A stretch of 64,000 nucleotides of DNA from Limnohabitans sp. 2KL-27 (GCF_001269345.1 NZ_CXOP01000002.1:1674853-1738852); one strand, 5' to 3'; numbered from the stretch's first letter, positions 17,079 to 30,692 are shown. Notes: generated from the sequence alone by a model not told the origin. Numbers and translations are program-made.

Positions 17079-20000
17079 GTGCGCCTCAATTCCATCAAGC
17101 TTTCAGGCTTCAAATCGTTTGCCGAACCGACCAATTTTCTGCTGCCTGGGCAACTGGTGGGCGTGGTCGGCCCCAACGGTTGCGGCAAGTCCAACATCAT
17201 GGACGCGGTGCGTTGGGTGCTGGGCGAATCCAAGGCGTCCGAGCTGCGGGGTGAGTCCATGCAGGACGTCATCTTCAATGGCACCACCACACGCAAACCG
17301 GCCAGCCGCGCCAGCGTGGAGCTGGTGTTTGACAACGCCGATCACCGCGCCGGCGGCCAATGGGGGCAGTTTGCCGAGATCGCCGTCAAGCGCGTGCTCA
17401 CCCGTGACGGCAACAGCAGTTATTACATCAACAACCAGCCGGTGCGCCGGCGCGATGTGCAGGATGTGTTTCTGGGCACGGGCCTCGGCCCTCGGGCCTA
17501 CGCCATCATCGGCCAGGGCACCATCAGCCGCATCATCGAGTCGCGCCCCGAAGAGCTGCGCTTGTTCCTCGAAGAGGCCGCCGGGGTCTCCAAATACAAG
17601 GAACGCCGTCGCGAAACCGAAAACCGCCTGTCCGACACCCGAGAGAACCTCACCCGGGTTGACGACATCTTGCGCGAGCTGAACGCCAACCTCGAAAAGC
17701 TGGAAAAACAGGCCGAAGTGGCGCACCGTTACAACAGCTTGCAAGCCGACAGCACGCTCAAGCAGCACCAGCTGTGGTTTTTGAAGCGCCGTGACGCCGA
17801 GGCCGACCAGGGCCGTATGAAGTCCGACGTGGACCAGGCCGTCAATGCGCTGGAGTCGCGCTTGGCCGATCTGCGCCATGTGGAAGCCGATCTGGAGACC
17901 ATCCGTCAGGCGCATTACGCCGCCGGTGACCAGGTCAACCAAGCGCAAGGGGCTTTGTACGAAGCCAGCGCCGAGGTGGGCCGCCTGGAAGCCGAGATTC
18001 GCTTTGTGGTGGAAGGCCGCCAACGTGCCGAGCAGCGCCTGCAGCAGTTGGTGGAACAAACCGCGCAATGGGGTACCCGCAGCCAAGATGCACAAGCCGA
18101 ACTGGACAGCCTGGCCGAGCAAGCGGCCATGGCCGAAGACCAGAGCATGACACTGGCCGCGCAAGTGGAAGACCAGGCCATGGCGCTGCCCGATCTGGAA
18201 GAAGCCCTGCGCAAAGCCCAAAACGAGGCCACCGTCCAACGCGCCAGCGTGGTGCAGGTGCAGCAGCAAATCGGCGTGTTGGCCGCAGACCAGCGCAACG
18301 TCGAAGAACAATCGCGCCAACTCGACAACCGCCGCGAACGCCTGCTGAGCGACCGCAATGCGCTGGCCGCGCCAGACGAGGCCCGTCTGAGTCAGCTGCA
18401 AGAGCAACTGGCCGAGGCCGAGGCCTTGTCGGCCGAGTCCGAAGCCCGCCTGCAAGACCTGCAAAGCCAAGTGCCGGCGCTGGACGACGACCGCCGCCTG
18501 CGCCAAAGCGCTGTGAACCAGGAGTCGTCCAAGCTGGCTGACCTGAGTGCGCGTATTGAGGCGCTCAAGGCCTTGCAAGAAAAAGTCCGCACCGATGGCA
18601 AGCTCAAACCCTGGCTGGCCAAGCATGGCATGGAGGGCCTGGAGGGCCTGTGGAGCCGCATCCACATCGAGCCAGGCTGGGAAAACGCCTTGGAATCGGC
18701 CCTGCGAGAGCGCCTGTCGGCCTTGGAGGTCTCGCGCCTGGACATGGTGCGTGCTTTCGCCAACGATGCGCCGCCCGCCAAATTGAGTTTTTTCACTTCG
18801 CCTTTGGCCGCCAAAGCAGCGCCGCGCAGTGGCATGCCCGCAGGCTGCAAGCCTCTGGCCGAGTTGCTGCGTGTGCACGATGCCGGTTTGTCGGCCCTCT
18901 TGGCCGACTGGCTGCAAGGCTGTTACACCGCCCCCAACATGGAAGACGCGCTGGCTTGGCGCAGCCAGCTTCAAGCCGGTGAAACCCTGTTGGTGCAGGC
19001 AGGCCATGCGGTTCAACTCAACAGCGTGGTGTTTTACGCCCAAGACTCCGAGCAAGCCGGCTTGTTGGCCCGTGCTCAGGACATTGAGAACCTGGACAAG
19101 CAGCTGCGCGCCCAGACCTTGATCGCTGAGGAAAGTCGCAGCGCTCTGGTGCGGGCTGAAGCGGCCTATGCCGACGCCTCGCAGCGCCTGATCACGGTGC
19201 GCCGCGAAGCCAGCGAAAGCCAGTCGCGCACGCACGAGTTGCAGGTCGAGACCCTGCGCTTGTCTCAGTTGGTGGCCCAAACGCGTGCCCGCAGCGAGCA
19301 AATCAACAACGACCTGACCGAGGTCGAGGCCTTGCTGGACGAGTTGCAAGAGCGCCGTGTCACGGCCGAAGCCCGCTTCGAAGAGCTGGACATGCAACTG
19401 GCCGACAAGCAAGAGCGCCACGCCCAGCTGGACGAGCGCGTGATCGAGGCCGAGCGCAAGCTGGCCGAATGCCGCGAGCAGCAACGCAGCTTGGAGCGCC
19501 GTGCCCAAGAGGCCCAGTTCTCGCAGCGCAGCCTGGACGCCCGCCGGGCCGAACTGCAACGCACGATTGAAACCGCTCAGCAACAGGTGAGCAGCATCGA
19601 CGCCGAAATGCAGCGGGCCCGCGACGAACTCAGTCGCCTGACCGATGCCGCCGCCCAAGCCGGTTTGCAAAACGTGCTGGCCCTCAAACTCGAGCGCGAA
19701 CAAGCGCTGGGCACTTGCCGAAGCGCCTACGACGACCTGACGGCCAAACTGCGCGCCAGCGACGAGCGGCGCGTGAGCTTCGAGCGAGAACTCGACCCTT
19801 TGCGCCAACGCATCACCGATTTGCAGCTCAAGGAGCAAGCCGCCCGGCTGGGTCTGGAGCAATACACCCAGCTGCTGGCCGATGCCCAAGCTGATTTGCA
19901 AGCAGTGGCCCAGTCCATTGAAACGGGCCAAGTGCGCGTGACGGGCCTGCAAGCTGAGATCGACCGCATCCACCGCGACATCACAGCGCTCGGCCCGGTC

Positions 20001-20606
20001 AACCTGGCCGCGTTGGAGGAGCTGACCACGTCGCGAGAGCGCAAGGTCTTCCTGGACGCGCAGTGTGCCGACCTGACCGATGCCATGAATACCTTGGAAG
20101 ACGCGATCCGCAAGATCGACGCCGAAACGCGCGATTTACTGGGCGGCACTTTCAAGATCGTCAACGAGCACTTCAGCCGCATGTTCCCCGAGTTGTTTGG
20201 TGGCGGCAATGCACGCTTGGTCATGACCGGTGACGAGATCCTGGACGCAGGCGTTCAGGTGCTGGCGCAGCCGCCAGGCAAGAAAAACCAGACGATCCAC
20301 CTGCTGTCGGGCGGCGAAAAAGCCTTGACAGCCATCGCGCTGGTGTTCGCCATTTTCCAGCTCAATCCCGCGCCGTTTTGCTTGCTTGACGAGGTGGATG
20401 CGCCGCTGGACGACGCCAACACCGAGCGCTATGCGAAGCTGGTCAAGGGCATGGGCAAAGAGACCCAATTCCTGTTCATCAGCCACAACAAAATCGCCAT
20501 GGAAATGGCCGAGCAATTGATTGGCGTGACCATGCAGGAGCAGGGCGTATCACGCATTGTGGCCGTGGACATGGAGTCTGCGGTGTCATTGGCCGACGTG
20601 GCCTGA
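17079..20606 (+). CDS. smc: Chromosome segregation/condensation protein SMC
   Basis: Large ATPase of the SMC-ScpAB complex, which loads near the origin and aligns chromosome arms. The 1,175-residue protein begins at GTG 17079 with RLNSIKLSGFKSFAEP. It has Walker A GPNGCGKSN (31-39), QGTISRIIES, two long coiled coils rich in Glu, Gln, Arg and Ala flanking a hinge around residues 500-660, then signature LLSGGEKALTAIAL, Walker B FCLLDEVDAPLDD and the switch FISHNKIAMEMA. All ABC head motifs are intact. It heads the smc-zipA-ligA-def gene string. Confidence 0.97.
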   Translation: MRLNSIKLSGFKSFAEPTNFLLPGQLVGVVGPNGCGKSNIMDAVRWVLGESKASELRGESMQDVIFNGTTTRKPASRASVELVFDNADHRAGGQWGQFAEIAVKRVLTRDGNSSYYINNQPVRRRDVQDVFLGTGLGPRAYAIIGQGTISRIIESRPEELRLFLEEAAGVSKYKERRRETENRLSDTRENLTRVDDILRELNANLEKLEKQAEVAHRYNSLQADSTLKQHQLWFLKRRDAEADQGRMKSDVDQAVNALESRLADLRHVEADLETIRQAHYAAGDQVNQAQGALYEASAEVGRLEAEIRFVVEGRQRAEQRLQQLVEQTAQWGTRSQDAQAELDSLAEQAAMAEDQSMTLAAQVEDQAMALPDLEEALRKAQNEATVQRASVVQVQQQIGVLAADQRNVEEQSRQLDNRRERLLSDRNALAAPDEARLSQLQEQLAEAEALSAESEARLQDLQSQVPALDDDRRLRQSAVNQESSKLADLSARIEALKALQEKVRTDGKLKPWLAKHGMEGLEGLWSRIHIEPGWENALESALRERLSALEVSRLDMVRAFANDAPPAKLSFFTSPLAAKAAPRSGMPAGCKPLAELLRVHDAGLSALLADWLQGCYTAPNMEDALAWRSQLQAGETLLVQAGHAVQLNSVVFYAQDSEQAGLLARAQDIENLDKQLRAQTLIAEESRSALVRAEAAYADASQRLITVRREASESQSRTHELQVETLRLSQLVAQTRARSEQINNDLTEVEALLDELQERRVTAEARFEELDMQLADKQERHAQLDERVIEAERKLAECREQQRSLERRAQEAQFSQRSLDARRAELQRTIETAQQQVSSIDAEMQRARDELSRLTDAAAQAGLQNVLALKLEREQALGTCRSAYDDLTAKLRASDERRVSFERELDPLRQRITDLQLKEQAARLGLEQYTQLLADAQADLQAVAQSIETGQVRVTGLQAEIDRIHRDITALGPVNLAALEELTTSRERKVFLDAQCADLTDAMNTLEDAIRKIDAETRDLLGGTFKIVNEHFSRMFPELFGGGNARLVMTGDEILDAGVQVLAQPPGKKNQTIHLLSGGEKALTAIALVFAIFQLNPAPFCLLDEVDAPLDDANTERYAKLVKGMGKETQFLFISHNKIAMEMAEQLIGVTMQEQGVSRIVAVDMESAVSLADVA

Positions 20607-20616
20607 GGAACTTATC

Positions 20617-24346
<3,730 letters not shown>

Positions 24347-24357
24347 GCTTTTGCGCT

Positions 24358-24380
24358 GCGCTCAGGCGGGGCCTGAGCGC
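24358..24380. terminator. Hairpin between convergent genes, possible terminator
   Basis: GCGCTCAGGC (24358-24367) pairs perfectly with GCCTGAGCGC (24371-24380) around a GGG loop, between the stops of def and the reverse-strand aminotransferase. No T tract follows on either strand, so intrinsic termination is only tentative. Confidence 0.4.
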
Positions 24381-24409
24381 TGTCCAAGGATCGCCACTGT
24401 GCGAAGTTG

Positions 24410-25588
24410 TCAAAGCCCCTTGAGCTTTTCCAGCGCTGCCAGCAACGTCTCATCTTTTTTGGCAAAGCAAAACCGGATGACTTTCTGGTCAAAACCATTG
24501 CCATAAAAGGCGGACAGCGGGATGGCGGCGACGCCGATGTCGGTGGTCAGCCATTTGCAGAAATCCGCTTCGCTCAGATTTTTTTCGGGCACCTTCAAGT
24601 CGGAAATGTCCACGCACTGAAAATAGGTGCCTTCGCCAGGCAGCAGCTTGAACTGGGTTTGGGCCAGACCTTGCCGGAACAGGTCGCGTTTGCGTTGGTA
24701 AAACGCGGGCAGTTCCAGATAGGGGGCCGGGTCGGCCATGAAGCGTGCCAGGGCATGCTGCATCGGGGTGTTCACCGTGAACACGTTGAACTGGTGAACC
24801 TTGCGAAATTCGGCGGTGTAGGCCGCAGGCGCCGCCACGGTGCCGATTTTCCATCCCGTGACATGGAAAGTCTTGCCAAAGCTGGACACGATGAACGCTC
24901 GTGCGGCCAGGCCATCAAAATGCGCGGCACTCCAGTGCTGGTTGGGCGCGTAGACCATGTGCTCGTAAACCTCATCGCTGATGAGCACGATGTCGGTTGG
25001 CGCCAGGATTTCCTGGAGCGTCAGCATGTCTTGCTGGGACCAGATCATGCCGCTCGGGTTGTGGGGTGAGTTGATCAGGATGGCCCGGGTCTTGGGGCTG
25101 ATGGCTGCGCGGATTTTTTCAAAGTCGGGTCGGAAGGTGCCGGGTGTCAAGGGCACGCGCACCACCACGCCACCCGCCAGTTCGATGTTGGGGACATAGC
25201 TGTCATAGCAAGGCTCCAGCACAATGACCTCGTCGCCGGGATGAACAATCGCCAAAACAATGGTGAGGATGGCCTGGGTGGCCCCGGCCGTCACAGTGAT
25301 CTCAGTGACCGGGTCGTAATGGCGGCCGTAAAGGGTCTCGATTTTTTTCGACACGACGTCACGCAATGGGGCCACACCGGTCATAGGGGGGTATTGGTTC
25401 AGTCCCTCCCGCATGGCGTTGTTGGCCAAATCGAGCAGCTTGGGGTCGCACGAGAAATCCGGAAAGCCCTGGCCTAAATTGACCGCATTTTTTTCTGCGG
25501 CCAAGGCCGACATGACGGTGAATATGGTGGTGCCCATGTGGGGCGCTTTGGAGTCGAGGTGGGGGGTGCGTGCGTTCATGGCGTTCAA
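24410..25588 (-). CDS. PLP-dependent class I aminotransferase, YbdL (methionine aminotransferase)-like
   Basis: A 392-residue fold-type I aminotransferase. It shows NLGQGFPDF (about 37-45), GATQAILTIV, the NSPHNPSG motif, SDEVYEH and the PLP lysine in SSFGKTFHVTGWK (Lys239). That lysine block and overall layout match YbdL/kynurenine-aminotransferase-like enzymes, of which E. coli YbdL prefers methionine. The gene is translationally coupled to cysB (its start overlaps the cysB stop), so a role in sulfur amino acid metabolism is attractive, but the substrate cannot be read from sequence. ATG 25579, three codons downstream, is an alternative start. Confidence 0.85.
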   Translation of the reverse strand: MNAMNARTPHLDSKAPHMGTTIFTVMSALAAEKNAVNLGQGFPDFSCDPKLLDLANNAMREGLNQYPPMTGVAPLRDVVSKKIETLYGRHYDPVTEITVTAGATQAILTIVLAIVHPGDEVIVLEPCYDSYVPNIELAGGVVVRVPLTPGTFRPDFEKIRAAISPKTRAILINSPHNPSGMIWSQQDMLTLQEILAPTDIVLISDEVYEHMVYAPNQHWSAAHFDGLAARAFIVSSFGKTFHVTGWKIGTVAAPAAYTAEFRKVHQFNVFTVNTPMQHALARFMADPAPYLELPAFYQRKRDLFRQGLAQTQFKLLPGEGTYFQCVDISDLKVPEKNLSEADFCKWLTTDIGVAAIPLSAFYGNGFDQKVIRFCFAKKDETLLAALEKLKGL

Positions 25589-26526
25589 AGTTCGTAGTCG
25601 TTGACGTGGCCGTTCATGGCCTTGGTGATCAGGGGGGCTGTCAGGCGATCGCTCAGCAACTCGGCGAAATGATAAACAAAGTGGCGAAGATAGGCCCCTC
25701 GCTTGAAGGCCACCCGGGCCACATTCATGCCCAGCAAGTGGCCCAGAGGACGGATGGCGAGGTCTTTCACAGGGTCGTCTTTGACGGCCATTTCGGCCAC
25801 GATGCCAATGCCTAAACCCAGGCGCACATACGTTTTGATCACGTCCGAGTCAATGGCCTCGAGGGCGATGCGGGGTTGCAATTTCCTGGCGGCAAAGGCC
25901 TGATCGATTCGTCCACGCCCAGTGAATGAAGGGTGGTAGGTGATGAGGGGTTCGTGGGCAATGTCTTCCAGAGACACATGCGACTTGTTGGCCAAGGGGT
26001 GATCGAGGGGCAGCACCAAAACGTGTTGCCATTCGTAGCAGGGCAAGGTGACCAGCTCTTCGTAGGCGGACAAGGATTCGGTGGCGATGCCGATTTCAGC
26101 CACATCCTGCAACAACATCTGGGCCACTTGGTCGGGGGCACCTTGGTGCAGGCTGATGTTGACCTTGGGGTATTTTTCGCGCAGTTTGGCCACGGGCAGC
26201 GGCAGCACATAGCGGGCTTGGGTGTGCGTGGTGGCAATGGAGAGGGTGCCATTGTCTTGGGCGCTGAATTGATCACCGATTTTGCGCAAGTTCCCCACTT
26301 CGCGCAGGATGAGCTCAATGCTTTGCAGCACATGCTGGCCAGGCTCGGTGATGCGCTTGAGCCGCTTGCCATGGCGGGCAAAGATTTCGATGCCCAACTC
26401 TTCCTCGAGCTCGATGATGGCCTTGGAGACACCCGGCTGAGAGGTGTGAAGCGCCTTGGCCGTCTCCGTCAGATTGAGGTTGCGGCGTGCCGCCTCTTGG
26501 ACAAAGCGAAATTGGTGCAGGTTCAT
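25585..26526 (-). CDS. cysB: CysB-type LysR family transcriptional regulator
   Basis: LysR-type regulator of sulfate assimilation; family members bind N-acetylserine or sulfur compounds. The 313-residue protein begins MNLHQFRFVQEA, the standard CysB start, with an N-terminal winged helix (TAKALHTSQPGVSKAI), and a substrate-binding domain including TTHTQARYVLP and GLGIGIVAEMA. I chose the internal ATG 26526; the 24 extra codons upstream look non-coding. The position between cbiX and an aminotransferase supports a sulfur role. Cbl is a close paralogue, so CysB versus Cbl is not absolute. Confidence 0.88.
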   Translation of the reverse strand: MNLHQFRFVQEAARRNLNLTETAKALHTSQPGVSKAIIELEEELGIEIFARHGKRLKRITEPGQHVLQSIELILREVGNLRKIGDQFSAQDNGTLSIATTHTQARYVLPLPVAKLREKYPKVNISLHQGAPDQVAQMLLQDVAEIGIATESLSAYEELVTLPCYEWQHVLVLPLDHPLANKSHVSLEDIAHEPLITYHPSFTGRGRIDQAFAARKLQPRIALEAIDSDVIKTYVRLGLGIGIVAEMAVKDDPVKDLAIRPLGHLLGMNVARVAFKRGAYLRHFVYHFAELLSDRLTAPLITKAMNGHVNDYEL

Positions 26527-26569
26527 ATGGTAAATATCATATTGAATTGCATCATTATGCTTTATCGGT

Positions 26570-26962
26570 CTATGGTGTGCTCGCTGAGCCCGCGGCAATG
26601 TCCGCCATCAGCCGCGTCATCGCCGGGTGTTCTCCAATGGAGGGGAGCAATTCAAAGCGAACTTGGGGGTAGGCCTCGGTCAGTTCTGACACCAGTTGGG
26701 GCAAATCTTCCCGCGCATGACGGCCCACCCCGAGAAACATGGGCACGATGCGCAAATGGGTTTTGCCCTGCATCATCAAGGTCTCGACGGTGGTGGCCAG
26801 ATCGGGTGTGGTCAGTTCCAAAAAAGCGCAGGCCACAGACATACCCGGCCAGCGCCGGGTCATGTCCTCGGCCACGGCGTCGATGGGCAAACGCCAGAGT
26901 GGATCGCGCGAGCCGTGGGCAAACAAAATCACGCCCGTTTGGGGATACAAATCAGTGGTCAT
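26570..26962 (-). CDS. cbiX: Small CbiX-type sirohydrochlorin chelatase
   Basis: A 130-residue single-domain chelatase that inserts metal into sirohydrochlorin. The short form (CbiX-S/SirB-like) is the size seen here. The active-site histidine is in ILFAHGSRD (His16) and the second motif in IVPMFLGVGRHAREDLP includes the second conserved His. With cysB 43 bases downstream, the likely use is siroheme for assimilatory sulfite or nitrite reductase; cobalt insertion for B12 is the alternative. The start ATG overlaps the stop of lptG, and the longer open frame upstream is lptG shadow. Confidence 0.85.
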   Translation of the reverse strand: MTTDLYPQTGVILFAHGSRDPLWRLPIDAVAEDMTRRWPGMSVACAFLELTTPDLATTVETLMMQGKTHLRIVPMFLGVGRHAREDLPQLVSELTEAYPQVRFELLPSIGEHPAMTRLMADIAAGSASTP

Positions 26963-28065
26963 CGCCGTAACACCATCCACCAAAATCCGAACAAGGAAAT
27001 TGCGCTGTAAATCAAGCCAGGGGCCGCTGCGGTCAACCAAGGTTGCCAGTTTTGCAAATTGCCTGCAAAGCTGAACAGGTTGCTGAGCAAGGAAAAACTG
27101 ATGCCCGCCAGCACGCCACCAAACACTTGCCCGGCCATCTGCCCCGAGCGAAAGTGCAGGTAGGCAAAGGGCAAAGCCATGACCAGCATGACCAAGCAGC
27201 TCAAGGGGTAGAACACTTTGCGCCAGAACTCGATTTCATAGCGCTGCGCATTCTGGTTGTTGTTGGACAGGTGGCGCATGTAATTGAACAGATCCCAAGT
27301 CCTCATGCGGTCCGGGCTGAGCACGGCAGCGGCCACCATGTCGGCGCTGATGCCCGTGGGCCAAGTCAGGCTGGCGTGTTGGGTGGATCGGTACCGCAAG
27401 GTTGGGCCTGCATCCACGGTCTGGAGGGTCTTTTCTTCGGCCTGATGTAACAGCCAAACGCCTTCTCCAATTTCGGCTTTGGGCGCGCTGGTGATGGCCA
27501 GCAACTGTCCTTTTTCGTTGAACTCGTGAATCCGGACATGCGCCATGTGGCGGATGGCGTCGAAGCTCCGGACATTCACCGCAAAGTGCCGCTGCGCTTG
27601 CCGCTCCTTGAGCCAGGCCCCGGTCTGACCGACGGTCAGGCTCCCCTGAAACCGGGCCTTCATCATCACGCCCTGACGGTCAGCCCATGGCGCTGCGTAA
27701 TCGCCGATCAAAAATGTCAGGGTCACAAACACGAAACCCAGCTGCAACACAGTGTTCAGGGCTTTCATGGGGGCCAGACCCCCTGTGCGCAAAATGGTGA
27801 ACTCGGAGCTTTGCGCCAGCCGTGCCATCACGAAAATACAGCCGATCAGCACCGAAATGGGCAACAGCTCATAAAGATGCGAAGGCGTTTTGAGGGCGAC
27901 GTACAACAAGGCGTGATGCAGTTGATAACCTTGGCTGGCCAAGCGGCTCAGGTTCTGCAGTTCATCGACCAAGTCAAAAAACAGGAAAAGTGCCAAAAAT
28001 CCGATCAGTACAAAACTGACGGCCCGGATGATTTCGCCATGCAGCAAGCGGCGAACGGTTTTCAT
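26959..28065 (-). CDS. lptG: LPS export ABC transporter permease LptG
   Basis: Inner-membrane subunit of LptB2FG, which extracts LPS from the inner membrane and drives it along the Lpt bridge. The 368-residue protein has six predicted helices in two sets of three with a large periplasmic beta-jellyroll between them (about residues 130-270). The family motif LLPISVLIGCIFVMARLAQSSE lies about residues 67-88 and LRTGGL follows. ATG 28065 overlaps the lptF stop; the longer frame upstream is not used. It is followed by cbiX with a four-base overlap. Confidence 0.93.
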   Translation of the reverse strand: MKTVRRLLHGEIIRAVSFVLIGFLALFLFFDLVDELQNLSRLASQGYQLHHALLYVALKTPSHLYELLPISVLIGCIFVMARLAQSSEFTILRTGGLAPMKALNTVLQLGFVFVTLTFLIGDYAAPWADRQGVMMKARFQGSLTVGQTGAWLKERQAQRHFAVNVRSFDAIRHMAHVRIHEFNEKGQLLAITSAPKAEIGEGVWLLHQAEEKTLQTVDAGPTLRYRSTQHASLTWPTGISADMVAAAVLSPDRMRTWDLFNYMRHLSNNNQNAQRYEIEFWRKVFYPLSCLVMLVMALPFAYLHFRSGQMAGQVFGGVLAGISFSLLSNLFSFAGNLQNWQPWLTAAAPGLIYSAISLFGFWWMVLRR

Positions 28066-29171
28066 GCCGCGCCCTTGTCGTGAGGGCCTGGTGTCGGCCA
28101 GAGGACGCGCCATGACCAGTTGTAATGGCGAATCGACAGCCACAGCATCGCCAGCAAAAAGACGCCGCCATGCACCACCACCATGAATGGCAAGACATCA
28201 AAGCGTCCTGTGCTGATCCAGCTTTGGCCGACATTGAGCATGTTGTAGTAGGCGATGAAGACAAACAAGGCCAAAGCCAGGTGGTAACTGCGTCCTGCCC
28301 TGGGGTTGACCGCTGAGACCGCCAGTGCAATCAGCAGCAAATTGATGCCCGCCAAGCCGATACCCAAGCGCCAAGACAATTCGCCCCAGTTTTCCCGGTT
28401 GGGTTGTTTCAACAAATCCCAAGAGCTGGTGTAGCGGCTGCTCATGGCCAAAGAGGGCAAATTGACCTCGTCGTCGATCAGCAGTTCGTAGTGTTCAAAC
28501 TGCGTCACTCGGATTTCACCTGTTTCCCGGTCGGTCAACCATTGTTGCCCTTTGTCCAGAATCAGGAAGCGGTCATGGCCTGTCAACTCGATCCGTCCCT
28601 GTTGAGCCGTGGTCACGGTTTCTTTCTGACCGTCCACGCTGGAGATGAAGACATGCCGGCCGAAACGGTTGTCGGGTGTGTCTTTGTCAATGAAGAACAC
28701 ACGCTGCCCGCCGGATGATTCCTGAAACTGGCCGGGTGCCACGCGCTCGATGTCGTTGCGCTTTTCAAAGCGTTGCTTCAGGTCTTGGATCTGCTGGTTG
28801 CTCCAGGGCCAGGCGAAGAGGGCCAGCAAGGTCACGATGAGCAACACGGGCCATGAAAAACGCAGCAATGGCCGAATGAATCGGCCCAAGCCCTGACCGC
28901 TCGAAAACCAGATCACCATTTCGCTGTCGCCGTACATGCGCGAAAGGGTGGCCACCACGGCGATGAACAGGCTGAGTGTGATGATGGTGGTGAGCTGGCT
29001 CAGCACACTGAAACCCATGACCAGCAAAACCTCCGAGGGGTTGACGCTGCCGCGGCTGGCCTGGCCCAGTGTCCGGATCAAAATGATGGTGATCACAATG
29101 GTGACCAAAACCACCAAAGTGGCTCCGAAATTGCGGGCCAGGTCTTTGCGTAAAGAAGAATGGAATAACAT
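28062..29171 (-). CDS. lptF: LPS export ABC transporter permease LptF
   Basis: Partner of LptG in the LPS extractor. The 369-residue protein starts MLFHSSLRKDLARNF and has the same six-helix plus periplasmic jellyroll design, with the coupling-helix segment SRMYGDSEMVIWFSSG (about residues 75-90). It is the first gene of the reverse-strand string lptF-lptG-cbiX-cysB-aminotransferase. Only 23 bases separate its start from the divergent pepA start, as is common for the lptF/pepA pair. Confidence 0.95.
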   Translation of the reverse strand: MLFHSSLRKDLARNFGATLVVLVTIVITIILIRTLGQASRGSVNPSEVLLVMGFSVLSQLTTIITLSLFIAVVATLSRMYGDSEMVIWFSSGQGLGRFIRPLLRFSWPVLLIVTLLALFAWPWSNQQIQDLKQRFEKRNDIERVAPGQFQESSGGQRVFFIDKDTPDNRFGRHVFISSVDGQKETVTTAQQGRIELTGHDRFLILDKGQQWLTDRETGEIRVTQFEHYELLIDDEVNLPSLAMSSRYTSSWDLLKQPNRENWGELSWRLGIGLAGINLLLIALAVSAVNPRAGRSYHLALALFVFIAYYNMLNVGQSWISTGRFDVLPFMVVVHGGVFLLAMLWLSIRHYNWSWRVLWPTPGPHDKGAA

Positions 29172-29194
29172 CGGTGCGAAGGAAAAGCTGAATT

Positions 29195-30682
29195 ATGAAC
29201 TTCGAAATCCAAAAGCGCGCCCTGTCCAGTGTGATTCGTGACGATCTGGATGCCCTGATTGTCTTGTGGCCTTCGCAAGGTGGGGCGCGGGAGTCTGACA
29301 AAGACCCGATTTCCGGGCTGGTGCGAGGGGCCGCCACCCATGGCGATTTTGAGCACAAACCGGGCGCCGTGTTGTCTTTGTACGCCCAGCCTGGCATCCA
29401 AGCGCGCCATGTGGTGGTGGCTTGTATCGGCGAAGGCACTGTCGCTCAGGTGCGCAGCGCCGTGACCGCAGCTTGGGGCGTACTCAAGTCAGCCAAAATC
29501 AAACGAGTCGGTCTGCATGCCGCAACCGCGATCTCTGGCAAAACCCTGCAAGTGGCCGCTTCAGCGCTGGCCGATGCCAGTTACAGCTACACCAGCACCC
29601 TCAGCAAACCCCAACCCAGACGGCTCAAGCAGGTGGTGTTCAGTGCCGAATCGGTCAACGCTGAGCTTCGTGGGGCTTTGTCGCATGCGCAGGCGTTGGT
29701 GGCTGGCATGGAGGTGGCCAAGGAGTGGGCCAACAGGCCTGCCAACCATGCCACCCCGGCCTTGCTGGCTGGCGCAGCCAAAGCGATTGCCAAAGGACCG
29801 GCCTTCAAATGCCAAGTGATGGGCCCCAAAGAAGTGACCCAACTGGGTATGGGGGCCTTTTTGGCGGTGGCGCGTGGGGCGGCAGAGCCTTTGCGCTTCA
29901 TCGTGATGCATTACAGCGGTGCGCCTGTGGCCCAGGCGCCGGTGGTTCTGGTCGGCAAAGGCATCACTTTTGACACCGGTGGCATTTCCATCAAGCCCGC
30001 CGCTGAGATGGACGAGATGAAATACGACATGTGCGGCGCAGCCAGTGTTCTGGGTGTTTTCAAGGCTTTGGGTGAACTCAAGCCAGCCATCAACGTGGTG
30101 GGCCTGATTCCGGCCACCGAGAACATGCCCGATGGCCTGGCAGTGAAGCCGGGGGATGTGGTCACCAGCATGAGCGGTCAGACCATTGAAATCTTGAACA
30201 CCGATGCCGAAGGTCGTCTGGTGCTGTGTGATGCTTTGACATATGCAGAGCGCTTCAAGCCCAAGGCTGTGATCGACATTGCCACCCTCACGGGCGCCTG
30301 CGTCATCGCGCTCGGCGGCGTACGAACCGGGCTTTTTTCCAGCGATGACGCTTTGGCGCAAGCCTTGCAGTTGGCGGGGGATGCGTCTGGCGATGCCTGC
30401 TGGCGCATGCCTTTGGACGAGGAGTATGCCGAAGGCCTGAAGTCACGCTATGCCGATGTGGCCAACGTGGCTGGCCGTCAGGCGGGCTCGGTCACTGCGG
30501 CCAAGTTTTTGCAGCGCTTCGCTTCGCGTTACCCCTGGGCGCACTTGGACATCGCGGGGACGGCTTGGCGCAGCGGTGCTGCCAAGGGGGCTACCGGCAG
30601 GCCTGTGGGCTTGTTGCTGTCGTATCTGCTGGCACAGGCCGGCCCAGCCGCAGCCAAAACCGCGACACGCCATCGCCGCTGA
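29195..30682 (+). CDS. pepA: Leucyl aminopeptidase (cytosol aminopeptidase, PepA)
   Basis: Hexameric M17 metallo-aminopeptidase; in E. coli PepA also binds DNA in Xer recombination. The 495-residue product has GKGITFDTGGISIKP (metal-binding Lys and Asp), KYDMCGAASVLG and the signature NTDAEGRL (335-342), with ANVAGRQAGS near the end. Length is typical. It is divergent from lptF and followed by holC ten bases later, the conserved pepA-holC order. Confidence 0.96.
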   Translation: MNFEIQKRALSSVIRDDLDALIVLWPSQGGARESDKDPISGLVRGAATHGDFEHKPGAVLSLYAQPGIQARHVVVACIGEGTVAQVRSAVTAAWGVLKSAKIKRVGLHAATAISGKTLQVAASALADASYSYTSTLSKPQPRRLKQVVFSAESVNAELRGALSHAQALVAGMEVAKEWANRPANHATPALLAGAAKAIAKGPAFKCQVMGPKEVTQLGMGAFLAVARGAAEPLRFIVMHYSGAPVAQAPVVLVGKGITFDTGGISIKPAAEMDEMKYDMCGAASVLGVFKALGELKPAINVVGLIPATENMPDGLAVKPGDVVTSMSGQTIEILNTDAEGRLVLCDALTYAERFKPKAVIDIATLTGACVIALGGVRTGLFSSDDALAQALQLAGDASGDACWRMPLDEEYAEGLKSRYADVANVAGRQAGSVTAAKFLQRFASRYPWAHLDIAGTAWRSGAAKGATGRPVGLLLSYLLAQAGPAAAKTATRHRR

Positions 30683-30692
30683 CGGTCGGGCG

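Noticed and set aside
17103..19973. A 956-residue reverse-strand ORF inside smc
   Set aside because: Antisense of the smc coiled-coil region; no family motif and Leu/Gly/His-rich shadow composition.
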